Positions 1-7,913 of a DNA stretch of 64,000 nucleotides are shown here, in pieces. The position numbers were made by a program, and so were the translations under genes. The stretch is taken from NCBI RefSeq assembly GCF_014203125.1, contig NZ_JACHIH010000012.1, forward strand, positions 56,738 to 120,737, written 5' to 3'. The stretch's first letter is position 1; each line of letters opens with the position of its first letter. The DNA comes from Rhodopseudomonas rhenobacensis (GTDB lineage Bacteria > Pseudomonadota > Alphaproteobacteria > Rhizobiales > Xanthobacteraceae). The notes below the pieces were generated by a model. The model did no database searches, was not told the origin of the DNA, and saw only the letters and a program-made list of their open reading frames with translations.

Positions 1-1
1 C

Positions 2-1045
2 GGGATCGTTGCAAGTCTCCTCATCATCGGTTTCGCGATCCACTCGCTGGTCAAGACGCTGAAGGGCGTCGACAGCGGCGTCATACTTGTTGCGTTGACC
101 GCGAAATCCTCCGGTCAGATCGCACTCGCGGCGTTGTGCGTGATCGGCGCGTTCTGCACGCTGACGTTTTATGATTTCTTCGCGCTGCGAACCATCGGCA
201 AGCGCCACATCCCCTATCGCATCGCCGCGCTGACCGGCTTCACCTCCTACACCATCGGCCACAACATCGGCGCCACGGTGTTCACCGGCGGCGCGATCCG
301 GTTCCGGATCTATTCCGACTACGGCCTCACCGCGATCGACGTCGCCAAGATCTGCTTCATCTCCGGACTGACGTTCTGGCTCGGCAATCTGTTCGTGCTC
401 GGCATCGGCATGGCCTGGCATCCGGCGGCGGCGAGCTCGATGGATCTGTTGCCGGAATCCGTCAACCGGCTGATCGGGCTCGGCTGCCTCGCCGGCATCG
501 CCGGCTATCTGACCTGGATCGCGATGGGCAAGCGGCGCCGCGAACTCGGCCAGAACGGCTGGAAGGTGGTGCTGCCGTCGGCCAAGCTGACGCTGCTGCA
601 GGTGCTGATCGGCGTGGTCGATCTCGGCTTCTGCGCGCTGGCGATGTATCTTCTGATGCCGGCGCAGCCGGGGATCGATTTCGTCTCGCTGGCGGTGGTG
701 TTCATCCTCGCCACCCTGCTCGGCTTCGCCAGCCACGCGCCGGGCAGCCTCGGGGTGTTCGACGCCGCGATGCTGCTGGCACTGCCGCAATTCGCCCGCG
801 AGGAACTGGTCGCCACGCTGGTGATCTTCCGGCTGCTGTATTTCGTGATCCCGTTCGGAATCTCGATCACCATCATGGGCACCCGCGAATTGTGGCTCAA
901 TGTGGTGCAGCCGTGGCGGGCGCGACGGCTCAATGGCCACGGCCATCCGCCGATCGCCGCGATCGCGCAGCGCCCCGGCATCCCGAAACGGCTACCGCCG
1001 CCGGTGCAGCCGACGCAGGCCGCCAAACGGCACTCCAAGGGCTGA
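2..1045 (+). CDS. MprF-like (UPF0104) integral membrane protein, 5' end outside the window
   Basis: The reading frame is open from base 2, so the start lies upstream of the window. The visible part is a polytopic membrane protein with several hydrophobic segments and the polar stretch GHNIGATVFTGGAIRFRIY, typical of the transmembrane flippase region of lysylphosphatidylglycerol synthases (MprF/YbhN, UPF0104 family). The protein ends soon after the last membrane segment with a basic, proline-rich tail. The soluble DUF2156 aminoacyltransferase domain of full-length MprF is absent at this end, so it is probably a membrane-only member. A TTG at 95 could be taken as a start, but in-frame coding without a stop upstream argues against it. 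Substrate unknown. Confidence 0.8.
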   Translation, partial: GIVASLLIIGFAIHSLVKTLKGVDSGVILVALTAKSSGQIALAALCVIGAFCTLTFYDFFALRTIGKRHIPYRIAALTGFTSYTIGHNIGATVFTGGAIRFRIYSDYGLTAIDVAKICFISGLTFWLGNLFVLGIGMAWHPAAASSMDLLPESVNRLIGLGCLAGIAGYLTWIAMGKRRRELGQNGWKVVLPSAKLTLLQVLIGVVDLGFCALAMYLLMPAQPGIDFVSLAVVFILATLLGFASHAPGSLGVFDAAMLLALPQFAREELVATLVIFRLLYFVIPFGISITIMGTRELWLNVVQPWRARRLNGHGHPPIAAIAQRPGIPKRLPPPVQPTQAAKRHSKG

Positions 1046-1113
1046 GGCGGCGGCGTGCAGGCCTCCCGCCGCATGTCCCATACTTTCGCCCCATCCGTGG
1101 CGTTGAAGGCGCC

Positions 1114-3114
1114 ATGACCGAAAATATTGCGCTGCGTCACCCCATCAAGCTCGGCCTGATCCTGATCGGGCTGGCGCTGTCCGCCGCCCAACCGCTGGCC
1201 GCCCAGCCGGCGCCGCTGGCCCAGCCGGCGCCGCTGGCCGGCGCTGGCGGGCTGCAGATCAGCTGGGAGGTGCGCAACCGATTCCGGCTGTTCCGCGAGG
1301 AGCGCGATTTCCTCGGCCACGTCGAAACCCTGCGCGCCGGCAGCGTGCTCGCCTCCGAGCAGGCGCTGGGCGTACAGAGCGACGGCCGCGGCTGGGCCCG
1401 CAACACCGTCAACCGGCTGTGCATCGACCTCGCCGGCCGGGTCAGCGAGCCCTGCACCCGCGACAACGTCAAGGAAAGCTATCTGACGCCGACCGAGCAT
1501 CCGGTGACGGTGCGGCTGTCCGGCGCGATCCCGGTCGGCGCCACCTGCGCCTGGTCGTTCGACGAAGGCGAAGGCCCGCCGCGCACCTCGACCCAGGACT
1601 GCGTCGAGCCGATCAATTTCCGCGCCCGCTACGGCCGCCCGACCGCGGTCAGCGTCGATGTGTCGAGCGGCGCCGATCCGGCGCAGCACGTCACCGGCCA
1701 AGTGTTGGTGCGCGACATCCTGATCGCCGGGCTGGGGGATTCCATCGCGTCGGGCGAAGGCAATCCGGACCGCCCGATCAACCTCTCCGACGACGGCTTC
1801 TGCTTCCGCTCCTATCTCGGCGGCCCCGGCCAGTTCTACCGGCCGAGCCGCGCCGGCTACAAAGGCGGCCGGGCCTGCGAGGCGCCGGAAACGCTGCAGG
1901 TGTGGCAGCGGCAGAGCGCGCTGTGGTTCAATGCGGCCTGCCACCGCTCGCTGTATTCCTACCAGACCCGCACCGCGATCGGGCTCGCCGCGCGCTATCC
2001 GCACATCGCGGTGACCTATCTGCCGCTGGCCTGCACCGGCGCCACCATCCCCGACGGGCTGTTCGGCAGCCAGCGCGCCCGCGAATGCCTGCCGGGCAAA
2101 TCCGGCGCCAGCTGCCAGAGCAACGTCGCCGCCCAGCTCGCCGAATTGCGCGAGGCGCTGAGCGCTGCGAAGAAGCGGCAGCCCGGCCGCGGCCTTGATC
2201 TGCTGCTGCTGTCGATCGGCGCCAACGACATCAACTTCTCCGGTCTGGTCGCCGACGTCATCGTCGACAATTCCACCGAGCGCACGCTGTTTCGCCGCTC
2301 CGGGGTGATCGGCTCGGTGGACGAATCCCGCGCGGCGCTGGCGCGCGAGCTGCCGCAATCCTTCGCCAAGCTGCGCGAAGCCTTGAAGCCGTTGGTCGGC
2401 GGCGAGCTGGCGCGCGTGGTCTACACCGCCTACGCCAATCCGGCACTCGACAATGACGCGCCCTGCCCCGGCGGCCGCGGCGGCTTCGACATTCATCCGT
2501 CGTTCAACGCCGATCCGGCGCGGCTCGCCGCCGTCGCCGGCTTCGTGCAGCAGGAATTTTTGCCGCAACTGAAGAATCTGGCGCTATGCCGCGGCGGCGT
2601 GCTGTGCCGCGATCCCGCCGCCGACCAGATGACCTTCGTGGATTCGCATCAGCAGGTGTTCGCCAATCACGGCTTCTGCGCCCGCGCCACGAGCGATCCG
2701 GAATTCGATCGGCAGTGCTTCTTGCCGAAGGGCGACAGCTTCGATCCCGATATCGTTTCGGCGGCGTCGCAGCCGATGTCGTGCGGCTTCGGCGCCAGCA
2801 ATTACCGCCCCTATCTGCCGCGGGCGCGCTGGATCCGCGACGCCAATGACAGCTATTTCGCCGCGATGACCTATCCGCAGGGGCTGCCGGCGGCGATCCA
2901 GCCAGCGGACATCCACGACGCCACCTGGGGCATCGTCTCGGCGGTGTATGGCGGCGCGGTGCATCCCTCCGCCGAAGGCCACGCCGCGATGGCGGACGCG
3001 GCGCTGCCGGCCGCAGCCAGCGTGCTGCATCTCGACGCCGCCGATCCCGCCGAGGTGGTGCAAGAGCCGTTGCCGCCGCCGAACGCGGCTCCGGAGAATC
3101 GTTCGGAGCGCTGA
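1114..3114 (+). CDS. Secreted SGNH/GDSL-type hydrolase, 666 aa
   Basis: The start at 1114 gives a signal peptide (hydrophobic run about residues 10-30 ending in AQPLAAQ); a longer in-frame ORF overlaps the previous gene and is not credible. An N-terminal region with cysteines (about 30-200) precedes an SGNH hydrolase domain: block I GDSIASGEG with nucleophile Ser210, block III GAND with Asn371, and a C-terminal HPSAEGH with the likely catalytic His617. The Asp normally three residues before this His is a Gly, so the triad is incomplete or rearranged. The protein is much longer than simple GDSL lipases (about 200-350 aa). It is probably a periplasmic or exported esterase; substrate unknown. 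Confidence 0.8.
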   Translation: MTENIALRHPIKLGLILIGLALSAAQPLAAQPAPLAQPAPLAGAGGLQISWEVRNRFRLFREERDFLGHVETLRAGSVLASEQALGVQSDGRGWARNTVNRLCIDLAGRVSEPCTRDNVKESYLTPTEHPVTVRLSGAIPVGATCAWSFDEGEGPPRTSTQDCVEPINFRARYGRPTAVSVDVSSGADPAQHVTGQVLVRDILIAGLGDSIASGEGNPDRPINLSDDGFCFRSYLGGPGQFYRPSRAGYKGGRACEAPETLQVWQRQSALWFNAACHRSLYSYQTRTAIGLAARYPHIAVTYLPLACTGATIPDGLFGSQRARECLPGKSGASCQSNVAAQLAELREALSAAKKRQPGRGLDLLLLSIGANDINFSGLVADVIVDNSTERTLFRRSGVIGSVDESRAALARELPQSFAKLREALKPLVGGELARVVYTAYANPALDNDAPCPGGRGGFDIHPSFNADPARLAAVAGFVQQEFLPQLKNLALCRGGVLCRDPAADQMTFVDSHQQVFANHGFCARATSDPEFDRQCFLPKGDSFDPDIVSAASQPMSCGFGASNYRPYLPRARWIRDANDSYFAAMTYPQGLPAAIQPADIHDATWGIVSAVYGGAVHPSAEGHAAMADAALPAAASVLHLDAADPAEVVQEPLPPPNAAPENRSER

Positions 3115-3423
3115 CGCCGGGTTGCAGGTGCGTAGCAATTCGCGCGGCCGCGGCGCAGCTATAATCTTAAGCGCCTCGCCCAAACTATGTTAACCCGCCG
3201 ACATTATGACCACGTTCGACGCTTCCGCCGGCCGACCGCGTGCATTACTCACGCTCAGCGGCACCGCACGACGGCGGATCAGTTGCGACGCGCAGGACGG
3301 AACAACAAAACCGGCCGCGCAAGGAACTGCAGGAACGCACGAGACACGACAGGGCGCCACCCGGAACCGCAATGCGATTCCGGCCAATAGGTGTTTCCGA
3401 CGGCCGGACTCAAGGAGCGAGCC
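3115..3423. other. 309-bp intergenic region upstream of the B12-binding gene
   Basis: No credible gene. It holds a TATAAT hexamer at 3160-3165 without a convincing -35 partner at the usual distance, and a 23-bp imperfect palindrome at 3361-3383 (listed separately). The last bases before 3424 carry a good ribosome binding site (AAGGAG). Confidence 0.5.
3361..3383. promoter_or_regulatory. Palindrome upstream of the B12-binding protein gene
   Basis: Arms CCGGAA (3361-3366) and TTCCGG (3378-3383) with an inner CGC/GCG pair around AAT. It lies about 40 bp upstream of the start codon, where an operator or a leader hairpin could act. No regulator gene is adjacent, so its role is unknown. Confidence 0.3.
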
Positions 3424-4518
3424 ATGCAGGCTGAACTGAAGACGCTGGGACCGGCCGCGCTGCGGCAGTTTCAAAGCCTTGAATTCGATGCTGCAAGGAC
3501 CGTCACCGAGCGGTTCTTTCCCGACTCGCGTCCTATTCCCAATCAGTTCCAGCGCCAGGACGAGTGCCGCGAATATCTGATCCATCATCTGGAATTCCTG
3601 AAGCCGGTGCTGCAATTCGGAACATTGGCACCGATGACGAAGTATCTGCACTGGCTCGATAGCGTGCTGACCGCCCGCAATGTGCCGCCCGACAGCCTGG
3701 AACAATCGCTGCAGTGGCTCGCGGAGTATTTCTCCGCGCGGATGGATTGCAGCGACGCCGAGGTGGTGAACGCGGCGCTGCTGGCGGCGCGCGACGATTT
3801 CATCGCCACCAGCGATCCGGCGAGCGCGGTCGCGCCGTCTAAGCCGAACGTCGAGGTCGCGGCGTTTCAGGCTGCGTTGCTCGACGGCGATCAACGCACC
3901 GCGCTGGCGATCGTCAATCGCTGTCTCGACCACGGCCGCAAGCTGACCGATGTCGAACTCGAACTGATCCAGCCGGCGCTGTACGGCATCGGCGAGGCCT
4001 GGCAGGCCAACGAAGTCAGCGTCGCGCAGGAACATCTCGCCACCGCGATCGTGCATTCGATCATGACCGTGGCGCTGCTGCGCGCCAAACCGCCGGCGCT
4101 GAACGGCAAGCGCGTGCTGTTGGCCTGCGTCGCCGGCAACCAGCACAGCGTCGGGCTGCGCATGGTTGCGGACGCGTTCCAGCTCTCCGGCTGGGAGGTG
4201 CAATATCTCGGCGCCGACGTGCCGACCGGCGCGCTGATCGAGCAGATCGCAGGCTGGTCTCCGCACATTGTCGGGCTCGCGGTGTCGTTTACCCAGCAGA
4301 TCGGCGCGGTCAAGGATGCTATCGTGCAGATCAACCAGCGTTTCGGAGCGGCGCGGCCGCCGGTGCTGATCGGCGGGATGGCGATCAATCACTTCGACTG
4401 GCTGGTCAATATGGTCGGCGCGGACGGCTCCGGCGCCGACGCGCAGCACGCCGTCGCGGCGGCCGAACGCCTCGTCAACGATAAGGACAGCCGGTGTCGT
4501 GGATCACGCCCGAACTGA
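3424..4518 (+). CDS. Cobalamin-binding protein with CarH-type light-sensor signature, 364 aa
   Basis: ATG at 3424 follows an AAGGAG ribosome binding site. The N-terminal half (1-140) is helical and unassigned. Residues about 145-225 match the helical B12-binding-2 domain and contain W193-x9-E203-H204, the W-x9-EH signature of the adenosylcobalamin light sensor in CarH. Residues about 228-350 are a Rossmann B12-binding domain with N-x-H241-x-x-G244, in which His241 would be the lower axial ligand. There is no MerR DNA-binding domain. The gene overlaps the downstream diguanylate cyclase by 25 bp, which suggests translational coupling and a shared role. It may sense cobalamin or light and control c-di-GMP synthesis; a corrinoid-shuttle role is less likely because no methyltransferase is nearby. 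Confidence 0.85.
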   Translation: MQAELKTLGPAALRQFQSLEFDAARTVTERFFPDSRPIPNQFQRQDECREYLIHHLEFLKPVLQFGTLAPMTKYLHWLDSVLTARNVPPDSLEQSLQWLAEYFSARMDCSDAEVVNAALLAARDDFIATSDPASAVAPSKPNVEVAAFQAALLDGDQRTALAIVNRCLDHGRKLTDVELELIQPALYGIGEAWQANEVSVAQEHLATAIVHSIMTVALLRAKPPALNGKRVLLACVAGNQHSVGLRMVADAFQLSGWEVQYLGADVPTGALIEQIAGWSPHIVGLAVSFTQQIGAVKDAIVQINQRFGAARPPVLIGGMAINHFDWLVNMVGADGSGADAQHAVAAAERLVNDKDSRCRGSRPN

Positions 4519-5417
4519 AGCAGCTCTCCGCCGTGGTGGCAGCGACGCTGGCTGACGACGGCACGCTGATCGAAGCCAATGCCGGCTTCCTGCGCGTCGC
4601 CCGGCTGCCCGCGCAACAGCCGGCCAACGCCTCGGTGGCGCGCGCTTTCGTCCAACCGACGTTCGCCGCGCTGCTGCGCGTCGTGCCCGACGCCGACGGC
4701 GAGATCCACCACGGCCTGTTGACCATGGGCGATCCGATGGCGGCGACGCGGACGCTGCGCGGCCGGGTCTGGCACCGCGACCGCGTGCTGCAGGTCTTGG
4801 CCGAATACGACATCGACGAGCTGGAGCGGCTCAATGCCAAGATGCTCGAACTCAACCGCGACTACGCCGAGGCGCAGTTCGAGCTGGCGCAGACCAATAT
4901 CAAGCTGCAGCAGCGCGAGGCCGAGATCCTCGCCCTGACGCTGACCGACTCGCTGACCGGGGTCGGCAATCACCGCCGGCTGGAGCAGGAGCTCGCCACC
5001 GAGATCAAGCGCTTCGAGCGCACCGGCGAGCCGCTCAGCGCCTTCATGGCCGACCTCGATCACTTCAAGAGCATCAACGACAGCTACGGCCACGACGTCG
5101 GCGACAAGGTGCTGGCGGCGTTCGGCGCGCTGCTACGCGCGCAGACCCGCGCCACCGAAGTCGCGGCGCGGATCGGCGGCGAGGAATTCGTCGTGCTGCT
5201 GCCGCACACCAGGCTCAAGGAAGCGCTGCTGACCGCGGAACGGATCCGCGCCGCGCTGCAGGCCTTGTCGATCGCCTCGATGCCGATCCGCCCCACCGCC
5301 AGCTTCGGCGTCGCCACGATGGCCAAGGCGGAGAGCCGCGACGCCTTCATGCGCCGCGTCGACACCGCGCTCTACGCCGCCAAACGCGCCGGCCGCAATT
5401 GCGTGGTCGCGGGGTAG
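4494..5417 (+). CDS. Diguanylate cyclase (PAS-like sensor + GGEEF), 307 aa
   Basis: Starts at GTG 4494 behind AAGGA inside the end of the B12-binding gene. Residues 1-105 look PAS-like (DDGTLIEANAGFL), residues about 108-148 form a coiled coil, and the rest is a GGDEF domain with the intact active-site motif GGEEF (228-232). It should make c-di-GMP from two GTP. The inhibitory I-site position reads R219-A-T-E instead of RxxD, so product inhibition may be altered. No membrane segments: a soluble enzyme. The overlap with the upstream gene makes the cobalamin-binding protein its likely partner or regulator. Confidence 0.9.
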   Translation: MSWITPELKQLSAVVAATLADDGTLIEANAGFLRVARLPAQQPANASVARAFVQPTFAALLRVVPDADGEIHHGLLTMGDPMAATRTLRGRVWHRDRVLQVLAEYDIDELERLNAKMLELNRDYAEAQFELAQTNIKLQQREAEILALTLTDSLTGVGNHRRLEQELATEIKRFERTGEPLSAFMADLDHFKSINDSYGHDVGDKVLAAFGALLRAQTRATEVAARIGGEEFVVLLPHTRLKEALLTAERIRAALQALSIASMPIRPTASFGVATMAKAESRDAFMRRVDTALYAAKRAGRNCVVAG

Positions 5418-5483
5418 AGGGGTTTTGGAGCGGGGTTTTCGGTCGGGTTCAGTTCAGTCCGAAGCATCACCCCACTTGCCGTG

Positions 5484-5571
5484 GTCATTCCGGGCCGCGA
5501 GCAGCTTTAGCTGCGAGCCAGCCCGGAATCCCTAGCCCCTGCAGAGGATATGGATTCCGGGCTCGCTCGTT
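5484..5571 (+). repeat. Dispersed repeat, family A, copy 1 (main part)
   Basis: GTCATTCCGGGC...GGAATCC...GGATTCCGGGCTC palindromic element. Related copies are at 6619-6748 (inverted) and 23553-23696. Its expected right end (CTCGCAATCCGGAATGACGAC) appears only at 5767-5788, displaced by an inserted family B element. Confidence 0.8.
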
Positions 5572-5615
5572 CTAGAGTCTCCGAAAAAGCTATCGATGGA
5601 ATCAGTCGTTCAACG

Positions 5616-5724
5616 CGTCATTGTGAGGAGCTCTTGCGACGAAGCAATCCAGGGCCACACATGAGGCCCCTGGATTGCTTCGCACTTCGGCCAGCGCTGC
5701 GCGCCGGCCTCGGCTCGCAATGAC
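5616..5724 (+). repeat. Dispersed repeat, family B, copy 1
   Basis: Begins GTCATTGTGAGGAGC, contains the inverted pair AAGCAATCCAGG / CCTGGATTGCTTCG and ends in GCTCGCAATGAC. A second copy in opposite orientation lies at 6771-6878. Sits inside the family A element. Confidence 0.8.
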
Positions 5725-5862
5725 AAAACCGCTGATGTGGCGGCTGCTTTTGCGTCCGACTCGACGACTCGCAATCCGGAATGACGACTGTATCTGTTGG
5801 CGGCCAGATTTATTCCTCAGCCCAGGTTTGAGCCGGCAGCCACACACAAAGGAGCAGCGACA

Positions 5863-6600
5863 ATGACACCAACCAACAGGGTTGCGATCGTCACCGGAGC
5901 GTCGCGCGGCATCGGCGCCGCGATCGCGCGGCGGCTGGCGCACGACGGCCTCACCGTGATCGTCAATTATGCCGGCAGCGCCGACGCCGCCGCCAGGCTG
6001 GTCGACGAGATCGAGCGGTCGGGCGGTCGCGCCATCTCCTGCCAGGCCGACGTCGGCGATCCGCAGGCGGTGCGGCGGATGTTCGATGCCGCCGAGGCCG
6101 CCTATGGCGGCGTCGACGTGCTGGTCAACAATGCCGGCATCATGAACCTGGCGCCGCTCGCGCAAGCCGACGACGCGAGCTTCGACCAGACCATCGCGGT
6201 CAACCTCAAAGGCACCTTCAACGGCCTGCGCGAGGCGGCGAAGCGGCTGCGCGACGGCGGCCGCATCGTCAATTTTTCGTCGAGCGTGGTCGGGCTGTAC
6301 CAGCCGGGCTACGGCGTCTATGCCGCCAGCAAGGCGGCGGTCGAGGCGCTGACGCATATCCTCGCCAAGGAGCTGGGACCCCGCGGCATCACCGTCAACG
6401 CGGTGGCGCCGGGGCCGGTCGCCACCGAGCTGTTTCTGTCAGGCAAGGATCAGGCGACGCTCGATCGCATCACCCAGATGAACCCGCTCGGCCGTCTCGG
6501 CGAGGTCGACGACATCGCCGGCGTCGTCGCCTTGCTGGTCGGGCCGGACGGCGGCTGGATCAACGGCCAGATCCTCCGCGCCAATGGCGGCGTGGTCTGA
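5863..6600 (+). CDS. Short-chain dehydrogenase/reductase (SDR), 245 aa
   Basis: ATG 5863 is preceded by AAAGGAG, which decides the start over an upstream in-frame ATG lying in repeat DNA. Classical SDR: TGASRGIG cofactor loop (about 11-18), NNAG (about 87-90), catalytic Ser in FSSS and the YAASK Tyr/Lys pair. Length is typical of the family. FabG-like, probably NADP(H)-dependent 3-oxo/alcohol reductase; the substrate cannot be told. It stands alone, flanked on both sides by inverted copies of repeat families A and B, so there is no operon context. Confidence 0.9.
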   Translation: MTPTNRVAIVTGASRGIGAAIARRLAHDGLTVIVNYAGSADAAARLVDEIERSGGRAISCQADVGDPQAVRRMFDAAEAAYGGVDVLVNNAGIMNLAPLAQADDASFDQTIAVNLKGTFNGLREAAKRLRDGGRIVNFSSSVVGLYQPGYGVYAASKAAVEALTHILAKELGPRGITVNAVAPGPVATELFLSGKDQATLDRITQMNPLGRLGEVDDIAGVVALLVGPDGGWINGQILRANGGVV

Positions 6601-6618
6601 GCGGCGCAACCAGAATCC

Positions 6619-6748
6619 GTCGTCATTCGGATTGCGAGTTCGCAACAACGAGCAAGCCCGAGCAAGTCCGGAATCCATGACCCCTGCAGGGGTCATGGAT
6701 TCCGGGCTCACGCGCAGCTGAAGCTGCTCGTGGCCCGGAATGACGGCA
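6619..6748 (-). repeat. Dispersed repeat, family A, copy 2 (inverted)
   Basis: Reverse complement matches the family A copies: CCGGGCCACGAGCAGCTTC and CCGGAATCCATGACC/GGTCATGGATTCCGG. This copy is uninterrupted and lies directly behind the SDR gene, where it may also act as a terminator hairpin. Confidence 0.8.
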
Positions 6749-6770
6749 ACCGAAAATGCACTAACAGTGA

Positions 6771-6878
6771 ACGTCATTGCGAGCCGAGGCCGGCGCAGCG
6801 CCGGCCGAACAGCGAAGCAATCCAGGGGCCTCACGCGTAGCCCTGGATTGCTTCGTCGCAAGAGCTCCTCACAACGAC
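6771..6878 (-). repeat. Dispersed repeat, family B, copy 2 (inverted)
   Basis: Starts GTCATTGCGAGCCGAGG and ends CGTCGCAAGAGCTCCTC, the reverse orientation of the copy at 5616-5724, with the same AAGCAATCCAGG / CCTGGATTGCTTCG inner palindrome. Confidence 0.8.
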
Positions 6879-6890
6879 GACCTCAAGCCC

Positions 6891-7550
6891 TCATTTCGCC
6901 GCCGGAGCCGGAGCCGGGGCGGCCTTCGGCTTGGCGGGCGCTGGCGCCTTCGGCGCGCCGGCTGCAGCCGCGGTGGTCGCCGCCGGAGTGGCCTGCGCGG
7001 CCTGGGCCGGCAGGAACTTGGCGACGATCGCCGGGTCGAGCTGCGACACCGCGGTGTCGGGCAGCCGCTGCCAGGTCTCGTCCTTGCCCAGCATCGGCGT
7101 CATCAGATAGCCGCGCAGCGTCAGCGCCTGGCCGTCCGGGCTGACCTTGAGCTGCGCCTTCCAGATGTCGCCGTTGCGCGGGTCGAGGATGTTGCCGCCG
7201 AGATATTCCAGCCCCTTGCGCTTCATGTCGCGGATCAGCGAAATGCCGAGGATCGGCGCGTCCTTGCGGTCGTCCTCGCATTCGTCGCAGATCGCGTTGG
7301 CGGGCGCGCCGGGCTTCGCGAAGGTCTTCGCCACCACGCCCTCATACATCCCGTTGCCGCGGTCGAGCATCAACAGCCAGACCACCGGCTTGCCGTCCTC
7401 GCTGCGCTGCCACAGCCCGACCGCGCTGGGTTCCGGGCCGGCCGCCATGGCGGAGCCGACCAGAACCGCCAATGCGGCACCGACCGCTACCAGCCGTCGA
7501 ACTCCCAATCCAAACGTCCACATCGCGCCACCGGGTTTATGCATTTTCAT
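6891..7550 (-). CDS. DUF2147 family exported protein, 219 aa
   Basis: Signal peptide (hydrophobic run about residues 20-36, AMA-AG cleavage). The mature part carries DUF2147 hallmarks: GLWQRSEDGKPVVWL at the start, a C-D-E-C pair and ILDPRNGDIWKAQL followed by LRGYLMTPMLGKDETWQRL. The last 45 residues are an Ala/Pro/Lys low-complexity tail not part of the domain. DUF2147 proteins are periplasmic or outer-membrane associated with unknown biochemical role. Alternative starts at 7544 and 7526 would keep the signal peptide. Transcribed away from the CHASE-GGDEF-EAL gene. Confidence 0.85.
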   Translation of the reverse strand: MKMHKPGGAMWTFGLGVRRLVAVGAALAVLVGSAMAAGPEPSAVGLWQRSEDGKPVVWLLMLDRGNGMYEGVVAKTFAKPGAPANAICDECEDDRKDAPILGISLIRDMKRKGLEYLGGNILDPRNGDIWKAQLKVSPDGQALTLRGYLMTPMLGKDETWQRLPDTAVSQLDPAIVAKFLPAQAAQATPAATTAAAAGAPKAPAPAKPKAAPAPAPAAK

Positions 7551-7913
7551 TTTGCCGCCGAACTGAGTTGATACTGGCCACGATCACAGCCTCTGGACAT
7601 GGCATTTTGATGGTTTGGCGCCGCGGGGCCGCAGGCCGTGCGATCCGCGCCGCCATCAGCAATTAGCCTCTGCAACCGTCGATTGCAAGTCGTGCCCCCC
7701 CGCCGCGTCGGCTCGCCGCCCGATGATTAAAACAATCCAGACGGGTTGCGCGGTTTTCTTAAGTGATCGTTCGGCCTGACCGCAGAACACGCTCGGCAAA
7801 GGGGCTTTGGAGAGCTTTTGTTGGGAACTTGGCCTCCACACTCGTTATCCGCAATCGCGCCCGCGATGGCAACCGCAACGTCGCAATTCCCGCCTCGGAC
7901 CATTGCCGTGAAC
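7551..7913. other. Divergent promoter region between DUF2147 and CHASE-GGDEF-EAL genes
   Basis: About 360 bp without a convincing gene. Both flanking genes are read outward, so promoters for both must lie here. No clear operator was recognised. In-frame starts of the right-hand gene at 7818 and 7866 would shorten this region. Confidence 0.5.
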
